Source of the DNA: Cavia porcellus
Taxonomy: Eukaryota; Chordata; Mammalia; Rodentia; Caviidae
Direction: 5' to 3'
Length of the DNA stretch: 64,000 nucleotides
Assembly (NCBI RefSeq): GCF_034190915.1
Contig: NW_026947484.1
Coordinates: 81,043,982 to 81,107,981 of the forward strand
In this document: piece by piece, positions 34,105 through 46,045 of the stretch
Position numbering within the stretch: the stretch's first letter is position 1
Layout of the letters: each line of letters opens with the position of its first letter
The notes under the pieces: generated by a model
The model's database searches: none
The model's input: the letters and a program-made list of their open reading frames with translations, nothing else
Told to the model about the DNA's origin: nothing
Program-made: the position numbers and the translations under genes

Positions 34105-34193
34105 TTTTTTGTTTTTGTTTTTGTACTGAGAGTCAAACTCAGGGCCTTGCACTTGCCAGGCAGGCGCTGTGCCACTCAGCTACATCCCCATCC
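34105..34193 (-). mobile_element. ID-type SINE
   Basis: On the minus strand: GGGATGTAGCTGAGTGGCAC (A box), GAGTTTGACTCTC (B box, degenerate) and an A-rich tail (T-rich at 34105-34123). Boundaries approximate. Confidence 0.8.
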
Positions 34194-34394
34194 CATACAC
34201 ATTTTATAAACAATTTCTCATCCAAACAGCTACCAGCAGGCAAGGCAGTGATTTCAAGGCCCAGTGACATTTGCCAAGTTTTATTGTTGAAGACAAATTG
34301 ACAAAAATTTTTAAGAATTGTACAATGTATGTTGTTAACATTCTATAAACCTGCCTTGGTAATGAAGGTAAATACTTTCTATCAGTACTCCTCT

Positions 34395-34560
34395 TTTAAT
34401 ACGCTATTTTATTTTATTTTTATTTATATTAACAATTTATAATTGTATATGTTTATGAAGTACAAGTTGATGTTATACACGTATATACATTGTATGTTGA
34501 TCAGACCAGAGTATTTAGTATACTCATTGCTTTATACATTTATTATTTCTTAATTTTTTT
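34395..34560 (-). mobile_element. L1 3' end, antisense
   Basis: ACAATTTATAATTGTATATG, GAAGTACAAGTTGATGTTAT and TGATCAGACCAGAGTATTTA are the complement of an L1 3' end, comparable with 16890-17010. Confidence 0.65.
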
Positions 34561-35204
34561 GCAAACATAATAGTACAGGTTACAGTTTTCAAATAATAAG
34601 AGCGTGTTCACCATTTTCAAACATGTTTTACCTCAATGTTAAATAGTAGGGAAGAATAATTATAAAACTATGAAATTTGGTATGTCATTGATGAAAGACT
34701 AAATGTTTTCCCTGTGAGAGACACAACCAAAAAGAGATTGTATATTTTGAGGCTACTAATTGCAGGACAAAAGAATATAACCCTAAATTTCTTACACTGA
34801 TATTTCCTAATGGATTCTAAACTTACCTCCTTTTTTTAGAGGAAATTTATTTAATATGTCTTGAAATTAAAAGTTTTATACCAATGAAACTGTAATAGTT
34901 GCCTAATATATAGTCCAACTTACTGGAAAAATAAACTTGCTTTCCTTTAGTAATATGTTCAAGAGAAGGCTATATAGTATGTGGAGGACCACCTGGACAA
35001 CTCTCCTTGAAAACAGAGCAATTATCTCCATTTTGGCTACACCTGGCCTGATTTCCATGTATTGATATGTGCAGAGCTGTCTAGGAGTTTTCCTTATCCC
35101 CTCAATTGGCTTTAAGCATGCGAATTGGTCTAGCAGAGTTGCTAATGTGTAGTCTTTGAGGCAAGGTGACGGGTCTGGGTTGCCCTGTCTCATATTTCCC
35201 CAAA

Positions 35205-35288
35205 AGTAGGCATGAGCCAAACGGGGATCAAACTCATGACCTCTGGCTTGCCAGCCAGGCACTTATGCGGCTGAACTAAATCCCTGGC
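35205..35288 (-). mobile_element. ID-type SINE
   Basis: On the minus strand: CAGGGATTTAGTTCAGCCGC, then GTCATGAGTTTGATCCCC. The A tail is short and ragged, and no certain target duplication is visible. Confidence 0.75.
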
Positions 35289-35327
35289 ATATATCCATTT
35301 TTATGAATCATTAAGAATTCTCATCTC

Positions 35328-35439
35328 AGGGATGGGGATTTAGCTCAATGGTATAAGCACCTGCCTGAAAAGCACCAGATTGTGAGTTCGATCCCTGGTA
35401 CAAAAAAAAAGAAGAAGAAGAAGAAGAAAAAAAGATTAT
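35328..35439 (+). mobile_element. ID-type SINE, young-looking
   Basis: GATGGGGATTTAGCTCAATG carries the A box and GTGAGTTCGATCCCTGG the B box; the tail is A-rich with (GAA)n. A perfect 13-bp duplication, GAATTCTCATCTC, flanks it (35315-35327 and 35440-35452). Confidence 0.95.
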
Positions 35440-36462
35440 GAATTCTCATCTCCAATAAACATGAGACATGAGTTTGGACTAATGAATTGTTAAGCAGATG
35501 AATAACATGAAACTGAGAAGGACGTGGAAATGAGATCTAACATTAACAAATTAGTCCTGTACAGTTAGTTTACAGCTTAAAAGGGGGTTGTATTCCAAAA
35601 GTTAATCTATATATCCATGTTTTGTAATTCAGAATACATTTTTCCATAGCAATGATGCTGTGAATCAAATTCTAGTCTATAAGCAAAAATTTAGCTCACA
35701 ACATACGCCAAACTATAACACCAATAATATCTGACCCAAAATGGAATTTTCCCATAATTTCTATGTGGAAAATGTATTTCCATTTTTAAATGGGAATTTT
35801 TAAGACCATGTAACTCTTCCATCTCCTTAGGCCTATGAATGAAATGTTCTACTCCTTAAGTTCAATACTTAGAGAGCAGTCTGGAACTCTTCCTTTTTCA
35901 TACTAGACCAATATAATGGAATAAATGGTAGACTCACAGGCCAGGAAAGTTCAAGACTGTAAAAATGCAATTTGGTAAGCCACTATTTTCAGTGCACTCT
36001 GGGTTAAAGTCCTAAGAAGGAACATTAAGCTCTTTTTGAGAGTTCAGCTCTCAGAAAAATGGTGGGAATTTTGAAAACCCAGATATCCCAGACTAATTAG
36101 CTACCCTATCTCCCTGGCACAGGAATGTCTTTTATGACAGCAGTACCATCTTTGAGAGCAAAAAGAGCCAGTATCCTGTGAGAGGAATGGTATTCTAGTA
36201 AATATTTAACAAATAGCTCCCCAGAAAATTAAATGCATGTAAATTTATTAAAATTTTATATAGATACAGCACATAATAAAACGTACTACTCAGTCATATA
36301 TCCCATTAGCAATTTTATTACTGAATTCTTTCAGTGATCTTGGCTGAATATTCATCAACTGTAGTTTGTGAGAGAATATTGTTTCAACATGAATGATGGT
36401 TTGTGTTTTTACTACATTAATAGGAAAAAAGTAAAATAATGAAATAATGATTATACATTTCC

Positions 36463-36571
36463 TTTTTTTTTTTTTTTTTGTCTTTTTCCTTTTTATCGGT
36501 ACCAGGGATCAAACTCATGACTGCCTGCTTGCAAGGCAGGTGCTTATGCTGCTAAGCTAAATCCCCAGCCC
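36463..36571 (-). mobile_element. ID-type SINE
   Basis: The minus strand carries the GGGGATTTAGCTTAGCAGC head, GAGTTTGATCCCTGG B box, an AAAAGGAAAAAGAC spacer and a poly(A) tail. TACATTTCC at 36454-36462 and 36572-36580 is the target duplication. Confidence 0.93.
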
Positions 36572-36589
36572 TACATTTCCTTTTTTCAT

Positions 36590-37240
36590 AGTCCCTTGTT
36601 ATTTTTAAGATCGCTTTCTTTTCATGATTTCTAGCTATAATCCTATCTTCACGTTTGAAATTCTGTCTTCACTTTTGTTTTGTGATTTTGCAAACTTTGA
36701 ATGGAATTTTTAATTTCCTGGATATTTCTTTGAATCAGTTTCATGGATTCCATTTCTTTCCTTAACTGAGCAGTCATGGTTTCCATCATTTTCCTGTGCT
36801 TCTCTACTTTTTAATCTATTCTACTCCAGAGTTGCTGAGTAAGTCTTTAATTGTGATTATCATCTCCTTTTTGCCTGGGAGATTATTTCTGATCTGTCCT
36901 CTATAGTCTCTTGCACCTTTTTTTGAACTTCTGCTACTATCATTTCAGAAATTTCAGATGGGTGGCCTCGATTTTATTCTACCTTATTGTCCCTTGGACT
37001 TGTCCTGGGTGGCCTGAAGGTCTGGGGTTGAATTTTGCTTGTGTGTCTTATCATTTTCTATTTTTAATTTTTATTTATTTTTCTTTATTGATGCCTGTAT
37101 ATTTCTTATAGTAGGTAGCTTTATCACTAATATTGAAGCCTTCCTAGGAAATGTCTGTTCTTCAGAGGTGTCTTCTATGTGTAACAGGTTCTTGGTCTTT
37201 ATGTCCCAAGATCCTACCTTCTCAATTTATTAAAGATGAG
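36590..37240 (-). mobile_element. L1 ORF1-like fragment, antisense
   Basis: Read on the minus strand, a region near 36700-36800 gives a coiled-coil-like run with LRKEMESMK and IQEIKN, similar in character to L1 or HAL1 ORF1. No open frame survives. Assignment rests on the style of the sequence only. Confidence 0.4.
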
Positions 37241-38175
37241 ATACTGCCATCTAAATGACACAGGTATGAACTTTATTCATTTGAAAATGATCTGCACAAC
37301 TGCTTAACTAAATCAGATGATAGTTTTAAACATTTTTAAAAATTCCTCAAAATTTTGTGTATTCACAATATAATGGCTACAGATATAGCATACTTTTAAG
37401 TTTAATCCTCAGTATTTTTTAAATCAGGCTCTTAAATTGAAACTGTGGGTTAGAAAGTATTAAAGGGCAAGAGTAAATATTTTAGATTTATGGTGTCTTG
37501 TACCTGTATTTCAGTGACTCAGTTCTGTGATGGTAATAGAGAAGTAGCCATAGACAACATAAATAATTAGGCATGAATGTAATTATTTTTTAAAATAGCT
37601 AACTAGCCCATAGGCCAGAGTTTACCACCTATGGTCTAGACAATTGACAAAATAAAAAAAAACAATCTTTGATTTGGCATTTGCAGATTTCCATGGTTTA
37701 AATGCTCCCAACGTGATCATGGGCTGTCACTTTTGTTGTGTCTAATTATTGTATCTGCATTCCTATCATACAGATATAATTGATGCAAATAATCTAAGAA
37801 TATATTTTATGATAAAATAATAAGAGACATGAATTCTGAGTGTTTTATCTTAGTGTTAAAAATACTTAATAATGTAATTTATGAAATTGTAAGTCTATAT
37901 GTTAATTTTTAATAAATTAAAAATTTATTAAATTTTTAACTGTTTAACTGTTTAACATCCACTGTTTACAAAATTTCTCAAAATTTCAAAGTCAGTTCTT
38001 ATGAGCTGATAAGAGCTGACTCCAGATACCAATTAAGTGAAAGCAAAAATATTAGACATCAGAAGCTAGAGAATGGATTTTGTTGGAATCTCCATAAGTC
38101 AAGGATTATAAAGAGAGGATTCTTGAACCAGAAAATGGATTAGGAAATAGGAACTCTGGTTTATCAAAGACTTAC

Positions 38176-38285
38176 CTTTCATTCTTTGTAGAAGAGTTCC
38201 ATAGCCCAAATCATACTGGTAAGCCAAAACAAAGCTTAATGGAACTATAGGAATGAAGAAGGCTGGCTTCTTTTGTTTTATTGCT
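38176..38285 (-). CDS. PLGRKT: PLGRKT, internal coding exon with second membrane segment
   Basis: A 110-base exon with acceptor AACAG before 38285 and donor AAAG|GTAAG at 38176/38175. It encodes AIKQKKPAFFIPIVPLSFVL and AYQYDLGYGTLLQRMK, the basic loop and second transmembrane helix of PLGRKT. Both flanking junctions keep the reading phase with neighbouring exons, and there are no stops, so the gene looks intact here. Confidence 0.95.
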
Positions 38286-38831
38286 CTGTTTCAAGAATAA
38301 AGAAGACCTTGTATCAAGGAATAATGTCTAAATATCTACACATGGCCACACGAAAAAATTCTGCTTTTTGTAAGAATGTCCTTTATTTCAGAAGTTAATT
38401 CATTTGAATTTCCTATGGGAAATTTCTTTTATACAATACCTCTTATTACATTCTGCAGGTCTCATGGGAAGGCCTATGACTTGTTTATTTTTATTTGGTT
38501 TTGAGACTCAGATTCCTCTTTTTAAAAGTATAAGGATTGAAAACTATAATTCAAAAACTGTAGAGATAAACCCAGAGAGACCTCTTATCTCGGTATCCGG
38601 TTAAGCCCCACTTTAATTTATATAGTAAAGAAAAAACAGAAGAAATCTAAGGAACTAACTACTACTACCCTGGTTCTACCGAGATTACCCCCAATAACTA
38701 ACCTACAAGGCATTTCTTTGTTTATATGTGCATGATTTGGACCAAAGTCTTATCTTACTCAAATTGATAATATGATTGAAGACAAAACAGTAAATTATTT
38801 AAGAAAATCTTAAAGAAAGTAGCAAACATAC
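38286..38831 (-). other. PLGRKT intron
   Basis: 546 bases between GTATG (donor, 38831 downwards) and AACAG (acceptor, to 38286). No repeat or gene recognised; the frame at 38404-38604 on the opposite strand lacks support. Confidence 0.8.
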
Positions 38832-38962
38832 CTAGCTGTCAGAGAGATGGCTGAAATGCCAAAAAATGTTCCAAAATATTTGAGGAATTCTCGAGACCAA
38901 GCAATCTGCATAGCCATTTGTCTTTCCCTCATTTCATTCTGCAGCAGTAACTGCCTTTCCAG
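38832..38962 (-). CDS. PLGRKT: PLGRKT, internal coding exon with first membrane segment
   Basis: A 131-base exon with acceptor GTGCTCAG before 38962 and donor GCTAG|GTATG. It encodes LERQLLLQNEMRERQMAMQI, then AWSREFLKYFGTFFGISAIS and LTA: the cytoplasmic charged helix and first transmembrane helix, nearly identical to human PLGRKT. The upstream coding exon, which should carry the MGF-type N-terminus, was not found in 38963-64000 by eye. In related genomes PLGRKT has long 5' introns, so it is probably outside the window. Confidence 0.95.
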
Positions 38963-40255
38963 CTGAGCACAAAACAAAAAACAAAGTGTACTTACTCATC
39001 TTTTGAATCTGAACAGAGAGTTAACAGTGTGAGTTTTCAGTGGATTTTTATGCTTCAATTGCTTTGATTTTTTTTTTATCTCATTAAGACATTGACTAAC
39101 ATCCTTCTGGACAGTTATCCCCATCTGTCACTTTGGCAGTGAAATTGTCTTGATTGATATATTAAATATTGATATTGAATTTCTGCTTCCTGAGTTCATG
39201 GTTGCATGTGATCCGAAGGTTCTGTCCAAGCTTCTGGCATGTGTTCAGCTTTTTCTGTTACATATCAGAAAAGATCAGAATCTTTAAACAGAGATACACC
39301 TAAATGGTTCTATTGTTAACACTTTATGGAAACCATACAAAGCCTTCCAAATCCATCCTATTACAGATTAATACTCATTTGGAGTATCAATTCCATATCA
39401 CACTCTCATATAATGATAAAGAGGTATTTGTGACATCAACAGAGATTTTTCTTTGCCATGTTTTTCTTCTTGTGCCAAGTCCTTTGCCACTTTAGTCAGT
39501 GCCTTTAGTGAAAGGCACTGCTTTGGAGCAAAAGACATAACATCCTAGAATATAGAAGGAGACTAAATATTTGAATGAGTTTTTAGGAAATACACAGAAA
39601 TAATGGACTGAAAATCTTACGTCCATTATTTGAAGAGTGAGATTCTTGAACGAGAAAAGAATTATATTTTTGGCTTTTAATTCTAAAATCTTCACACTGC
39701 ATAATATAGCAAAGCTATATGATAACAAGCATAGAATTCTTGATGAAAGACTAACAATGTGACTCACTTTCCCTGTAATGTCTTCTTTCTACCATGTGCA
39801 ATAACTAGGAGATAGAAAAGAGACCTCTGACAGCCTCTCTGGGAGACTGAAGTACTGGCTAATGTAAAGGACACCTTAGAAGGGCTTAGGGTTTCCCAAA
39901 TAGGATTGGTGGCCCTGCCCTTTTAAAAAAATAGTTTATTTATCTATTTATTTATTTATTTTTAAGAATTCTGGGAGAGGGCAGTTACAGGAGAGCAGAA
40001 TTGCAGGGCAGATGTGAGTAAAATAGGCCTAAGAAAGGCTACTTAGCTATGGTATGAAGAAATTCTGTAAGGATCCCATGGCGAGGGACATAGGAGTAGC
40101 ATAACAATCACCAAAGTTGGTAGCCAGGGGGTCTTCTAAGACATACTTGGGAAATGAACATAAACTATAGGCTGAATGGGAAGGCAGCTGAATCTGAGAA
40201 GATCCACAGCACCCAGAAGGGTACAGATGATGGCCAACCCAACCTGGAATGTGAT
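38963..40255 (-). other. PLGRKT intron, proximal part
   Basis: Inferred intron, since the first coding exon lies further right. A (TTTA)n tract is at 39938-39961. No gene recognised; the frame at 39492-39767 is unsupported. Confidence 0.45.
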
Positions 40256-41320
40256 TGTTGTACTCTAAGAAAGTAGCTTCATCATTTTGTGTATTATAGC
40301 AAACCTGTACCGCGGCTTACTAAATGTTTTCTTTTCTTAACTGATATGTTAAGTGACCCAATTGATATGTTGAGCAATACTCTCCCCTGTAAAGAATTGC
40401 AAGAATTTCACTTAATTGAAATGTTAATCACGGAGCGGCCCTCTACAAACAAGAAGAGTGGTGCTAAAACAAGCTAACAAGGGCTGTTAATCACGGGTAG
40501 GCGCCTCTAGTCTTCGCTAAAGAACTAAAGAAGACAAGAAGGCCCACTAATTTACACATTGTTTAAAGTAGTGTGTTTATATGCAGGGAGATTTGCCCAT
40601 GAGTTTAACCTTTTTACCTAACCTTAGTTACTCTTCCCACAAGATAGATACTCGCCGTTTTCCTGTTCTGTAGCGCGCCTTATTGCCTCCCCCCACCCAC
40701 CTATCTGGGCCATAAAGAATTTGGGTTTCTGGTGACCTCTCCCCGACCTGGTGATGATCTGTCATAAAATGAGCCTGCCCCAATTTTAAGAACTGTTTAG
40801 CTTCAAAGAAATTATCGGGAAATACTGTGGCCCAAACCCCGATCGGTGCTTTCCTTTTGTTCTGTATGTACCAATGGGTTAGATATCAGATCTTTGTAAA
40901 ACTTAAGTTCCAGCATCTCATAACTCGTGACCCCTTCGCACTCACTGGCGAAGACAAGCTGTCCTGGGATAATTAACTCTCCACTTTCTTCCCCAAATAT
41001 TGCTACAGATGTGCCACTCTGAGATAATGTCAGTCTGCAGGATGGGAGTAATTTGAGCAACACCAGGAACTCCCGGGACTGTCAGAGCTAAGTGGACAGC
41101 AATACAGTTTCCAGATGCGGGTCAACAGGTTTAATGGCCTTACAGGTTTCCTCCCCACTTTCCCTTACTTTTAAAAACCCCTTTCCCCAGTCTTGGGCGC
41201 GCAGTCTTTGGTTTGATCTAGGAGAGACTGTGCCGCCAGGACTGGCTCAATAAAGCCTTTGCCACTTAAGTTTTGGACTCTTGTTTCCGTGGACTTTATA
41301 CCGGGGCCCACGTTATAACA
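40256..41320 (+). repeat. Solo LTR of an endogenous retrovirus
   Basis: The 1,065-bp LTR starts TGTTGTACTC and ends CGTTATAACA, with a TGTT/AACA inverted repeat. A perfect 5-bp duplication, GTGAT, flanks it (40251-40255 and 41321-41325). A polyadenylation signal in CTCAATAAAGCC lies at about 41248-41256, and CpG-containing words (GCGCGC near 41198) suggest it is not very old. It is in sense opposite to PLGRKT. Family not identified. Confidence 0.88.
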
Positions 41321-41763
41321 GTGATTAGGTACCTTCAGAACAAATTATCTGGCACACTCCAGATCGATCAAGCAGAAAACAAGAAACAATAGCAGAAAAA
41401 CCTTCTTCATTATGCCTGCAGTAATGCCTGTGACATCTAAGATCACCTGGACCCAAACCTGGATTCTTACAGCAAAAACATGAACAGAGGAAAAAGGGCA
41501 AAGCTGAATTAAGCTCTTAATGAAGTGAGTTTTGAATTAGAAGTAATTAAGTCACTTTGATTATTAAAATTAAATTCTTCCTTATCAGGAGAAGTTGACG
41601 TTCATTTGAGCTCTGAGTAAAAACTAAATAATATGTCTTTTGTATAATGTGTAAAGTCCATCCTTGCTATATTACCTCTCCAAGTGACATATACAGCAAT
41701 TGACCATTTGTGTTTTTATCAAAAGGAACTTGGACCCAATGAAAATACAGAAGAGCCCCTGAT
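41321..41763. other. PLGRKT upstream intron or flank, nothing recognised
   Basis: AT-rich with no open frame or nameable repeat. Confidence 0.35.
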
Positions 41764-41940
41764 CAGTGCTTCTAAATCTTGGCTCTCACTATGAGCATCT
41801 GGGGAGTTTTTCAAAGTCCCCATGTCCAGACACACACTCTAAACCAGTTATGTCAGGTGGGAACAAACATATGAATACAGAGGACAAGGTGCAAGTTTTC
41901 AAAAGATTTCTCTCATACAGCCAGAAGCTGAGAGCCACTG
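41764..41940 (+). mobile_element. MER5A-like hAT-Charlie DNA transposon
   Basis: It starts CAGTGCTTCTAAATCTTGGC and ends GCTGAGAGCCACTG, which are the imperfect terminal inverted repeats of MER5A. The inner GAGCATCTGGGGAGTTTTTC is typical. Non-autonomous and ancient; the 8-bp target duplication has decayed. Confidence 0.8.
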
Positions 41941-43004
41941 CCTGAAATAGATTAATTCACAGCCTCGTGTTTTTTTCTACCAAAGATCAAGCAGCTATCA
42001 GTTTGAAATGGATCCCTTGGGAACTCTAAAAGATGGTGAAGAGATGGATTTGTAAGGGTGGTGGGACTACCAACTAGAGTACTATTGTGATGAATACAAA
42101 GCACTCTGCATTTGTCAAATATGTAAAACTTTACAGCATAGAGTATATACAAGGTATACAAGGCTTATAACTCAGCCAAAAGTCAAAGGATACACAAGTT
42201 GGGAATGTAGACTGACAAAATAAATATATTACAAATGTATGACACAACCTCACTGAATGGGAAAGGGAAAGCATCTAACTAACTTGGAAAGTGGTGTTTT
42301 GTCCCGAAAGTATAAACTAAACAAAATAATACATAAGCAATGTACTCTTATGGCAAAGCTATTTCTTTACAGGGTACAGGTTAACAATTCTGAAACAGTT
42401 TTACATGTCAACTGGAGATGAATAAAATAGGAAGTTTATGTCAGATAATAGAATCCAGGTTTCTTACTGTTGAAGAGAGAGATTACAAACAAGCAAGGGG
42501 GAAAAACTAAAATGTACAGTATGTTTCTGGATGAGAGTTAAAGACATCAGTCTGAACTCATGATAACGTAATATAGACATGGTACAGGCAAATAAAACTA
42601 TATATATATATATATATATATATGCATAGGTACATGGGTTAGTGTAAGTAATATACTGTGTATATCAGTTCATTTGGAGGACATCAAGGTGATTGTAACC
42701 ACTTGCAAACAAGCATACTGAGCAACTAGACCACAGTTGCTAGTGCTACTCTTTAGTATAGGAACCAGCCCTACTTGGAGAAATGGCTGACCTAGGAGTA
42801 GGTCAGAAAATAAATAACATGAGTCTAGATGACCATCTTGTAGTGCCATATATCCTGTAAACAAGAATTCAAAATCATTTAGGTAGATATTCTTTTTTCC
42901 TTTAAAAAAGCAGAGCTTAACTCCCCAGCCCTTGGTTGTGAGCTCTACTGCATAATTATGAAAGGCGAATAGGTAGAAGGGGGAAGCTAAAGAGTCAAGA
43001 TGTA
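41941..43004. other. No gene recognised; contains a (TA)n tract
   Basis: An AT microsatellite is at 42599-42622. Other parts are AT-rich without confident repeat identity. Confidence 0.35.
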
Positions 43005-43120
43005 GGGGCTGGGGATTTAGCTCAGTGGCATAAGCACCTGCCTTGCAAGTAGGCGGTCGTGAGTTCGATCCCCGGTACTGATAAAAATGAAAAAAAGACA
43101 AAAAAAAAAAAAAAAAAAAA
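43005..43120 (+). mobile_element. ID-type SINE, near-consensus
   Basis: GGGGCTGGGGATTTAGCTCA head, GTCGTGAGTTCGATCCCCGG B box, then TACTGATAAAAATGAAAAAA and a poly(A) tail. The duplication AAGATGTA flanks it (42997-43004 and 43119-43126). It has intact A and B boxes and looks like the reference copy for the window. Confidence 0.95.
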
Positions 43121-43683
43121 GATGTAATGTAGGATCCTGGATGGGGTTCTGCAAAAGCAAGAGTATTTGAGAAAAATTAATGAGCCAGAGTGTGGAACTT
43201 ATTTAATCATAACATGCAGTGTTGGCTTCTTGATTGTAACTAATATATGAGAGTAGTGTAAGATGTTAATAGTATGCTAAGGAACTCCGTGTGCCTTTGT
43301 TCTAAATCTAAAAATGCACTCAAATTTAAGTATATTTTAAAAATTTATGAGCAAATCTTATATTTTGTGTCTCTGGTCTTCTGGTAAGAATAGAACCAAT
43401 CACTTCAACATTTGAATAAATCAGCAAAGTTGTATATTTGCAATAAACTTTGAACCTAAAGTTTAAAAAAGATCCATGCATTACTTTTCATGAGCAACAT
43501 AACATTGTGATGAAGTATATAATTGAAATGTAATACTAGTTCTTAATTAAAACAATTATACAATGCTTCACAAAATTATGTTTAAAGTCATAGATCTAGA
43601 TCCATATTCATTTTAGAAATCAAATCAATAGATAACTACCAAACTTTAATAGCCATAAAGGGATAATTATATTAGTATAACTA

Positions 43684-43773
43684 TTGATTGATTGATTGAT
43701 ACTAGGGATCAAACTCATGAATTTTGTGCTTGCCAGACAGGTACTTGTGTTGCTAAGCTATATCCCCAGCCCA
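43684..43773 (-). mobile_element. ID-type SINE
   Basis: On the minus strand: GGGCTGGGGATATAGCTTAG, then ATGAGTTTGATCCCTAG. A short (ATCA)n replaces the A tail (GATT repeats at 43685-43700). TATAACTA at 43676-43683 and 43774-43781 is the target duplication. Confidence 0.9.
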
Positions 43774-44360
43774 TATAACTACTAATTTACTAGTAATAGG
43801 CATCCTTTAAATGTACATTTATCTCATCCCCTTGTTCACAAATAGTGATACTAATAACAGTAAATAAAAATGAAAGATAGTATGTACAGTGAGTACTCTT
43901 AATAGTTTTTAGCCCAAATAATAAATACCAAATTATTTATCCAATTTTAAAAGATTTTCAGAACTGTTTATAATACTTTTCTTATCTCTGTTTCTTTTGA
44001 TGTTGGTTTACAAAACAATTTGAAATTAAAATGTTCCTGATTATGACTTTATATTGATTTTTTGAGGCTAGTTTAACAATTAGAACCACAATTGAGTTAT
44101 TTCTATAAATAACTTATTTTTATGTGTTTTTAATATGTTGTAATTTAATTTTTTATACAGTTAATTTTAAAGAGAACGTAAAAGCTTATTAGGAGATAGC
44201 TTATTAGGAATAATTGTACATAGCAGTAGTAATTTACTACCTTCATAAAATTGTTATATCTGCTCTTTCCTCTATGTTTTCACTTGTCAATTTCTTTGTT
44301 TAAAAATGTTAAAGACATCCACAGAATTACTTCAGCAATTTGTCAATCTCTTGAGTTTCT
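43774..44360. other. AT-rich, no gene recognised
   Basis: No feature found apart from the neighbouring SINEs. Confidence 0.35.
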
Positions 44361-44463
44361 TTTTCTTTTTTGTCTTTTTCCTTTTTATCGGTACCGGGGA
44401 CCAAACTCACGACTGCCTGCTTGCAAGGCAGGCCCTTATGCCGCTGAGCTAACCCTCCAGCCC
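44361..44463 (-). mobile_element. ID-type SINE, very recent
   Basis: The minus strand reads GGGGCTGGAGGGTTAGCTCA at the head, GTCGTGAGTTTGGTCCCCGG at the B box, and an A-rich tail. A perfect 17-bp duplication, CAATCTCTTGAGTTTCT, is at 44344-44360 and 44464-44480, which indicates recent insertion. Confidence 0.95.
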
Positions 44464-44480
44464 CAATCTCTTGAGTTTCT

Positions 44481-45545
44481 AAAAGGGCAGTTATATCAAG
44501 ACCCACAAAGCATTTAACCCAGTTTTTCCACTGATGAAAAATTAAAACAGTTAAATTTCATCTGGATGCATAAAATATTTGCACAGCAAGAAAAGGCAAA
44601 GATATCCTATAAATTATCATTACTGCAATTTTAATTTTGTTTTAATTGGAATCTTCATATTTTCAAGAAATAGGCTAATTCAGAGGAAAAAAGATCAGTT
44701 TGCTTCTATATTTCTAGTTTCTAATAGTCTCAAGTTATACATAATACAATCATACATGTTATGAAAGCTGTCTTTTTGTTTACTTATTTGGTTAATCCCA
44801 AAACGTTATTCTATAAATTGTATCACAAGTGAAGATTTTTTAAAATCATAAATGAGGATATTTTGTATTTGTCTATGTCTTTGTTAAATTAATAGAGTAA
44901 TTATGATTACTTTCAAAGCCAAAAGCAAAACCAATGCTTTGGTAAAAAAGCAGAAACTAACATTGTTAAAATAACAAAGCAGCCACAATGAAAGTTGTGA
45001 CAAGTGACATAACTTCAATTTTTTCTGTATTTTAAATGGTCAGTGTCCATTAAATAGTTTCAGAACAATCTGGATGAGAAGGTGAACAGTACATTAAAGT
45101 TGTTGTTAATGCTGCTTTTAAAAAATCAGTGGCTTTAAAAAACAAACACAAACAGAAGCTTAAAAGCATTGTAGATAGCATCTTGCTGATATTTTTGATA
45201 AAGAACACAATATAATTACAGCTGGTCTTAGTCCCAGATACAAACATCTATCATAAACAATGGAACTGCTCTAAGCAAAACTAAGAATTTTAGTTTAGCA
45301 AAAACTTTTTATATTAAGTTATAGATTCCAAAATATACAGACTTTTCTCAACAAAGTCAGAAGATGCCAACAAATTAAATATATGACAGAACATGGGAAA
45401 GAAACAACAAAAAACCATGAGCTTCTCAACTACTATCAAAAATTCTTTAAAGGTGCCCACCTAAATAATAACTGGTATGTTATAAAAACTGTTTACTGAA
45501 AAGCAAATCTAAAAATAGACAGGAACTGTTATCTTTTCCAGAGAG
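44481..45545. other. AT-rich, no gene recognised
   Basis: About 1.1 kb without a recognisable gene or repeat. Confidence 0.35.
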
Positions 45546-46045
45546 GGTCACTCTTGAAATCTTTTTCATTTTTCCTCAAAATTTCTTCTCAGACATCTCC
45601 TCTTTATAGTGCTACTCTCGGGTAATAACATCACCTCCCAGGCTCAAACTGCTACCTCCTGCTGATGACTTCTACACCTAAAGCTCCACTTTAGAACTCT
45701 TTTTAGCTGTAGACTCATTTCCAGCTGCTGTGAGGATAGCCAAGCCTTATCAAAATGGACCAAATACATATCTCTTGAATCCAACCTCTTCCCTATCAGT
45801 AGAATTACTGAAATTATTACCAGTTTGTGTCCTCTGTTCTTCGTTTCCTCTACCATTAATCTATTTTTTAAAAATTAGATCTGATTTTTCCTGATCAAAA
45901 ACTTTCAGTAGTTCTTTAACCCCTGGCCATGACAAGGCCTTTTAAAAAAATATTATTCCAGTTTGTCTAGCTTCCTCTCTTGCCAGCATTCCTCTCACTC
46001 CTACCTCTCAGCCTCAACTCCAGCGACTCATGGATCAGATCATCT
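45546..46045 (+). mobile_element. Possible L2 fragment
   Basis: A pyrimidine-rich layout with TTTCAGTAGTTCTTTAACCC, GGCCATGACAAGGCC, and TAGCTTCCTCTCTTGCCAGC resembles the L2 3' region upstream of its conserved end. Strongly diverged. Confidence 0.4.

Larger units (their letters stand above)
33576..38175 (-). other. PLGRKT intron between the last two coding exons
   Basis: About 4.6 kb bounded by GTAAG (38175 downwards) and TTAAG (to 33576). It holds four ID SINEs, an L1 tail at 34395-34560 and an L1 ORF1-like block at 36590-37240. The remaining parts are AT-rich and carry no gene that I can see. Confidence 0.8.

Noticed and set aside
43005..43080. tRNA-like sequence with intact A and B boxes, considered as a tRNA gene
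   Set aside because: It continues into an A-rich tail, has flanking target duplications and recurs many times, so it is a SINE.
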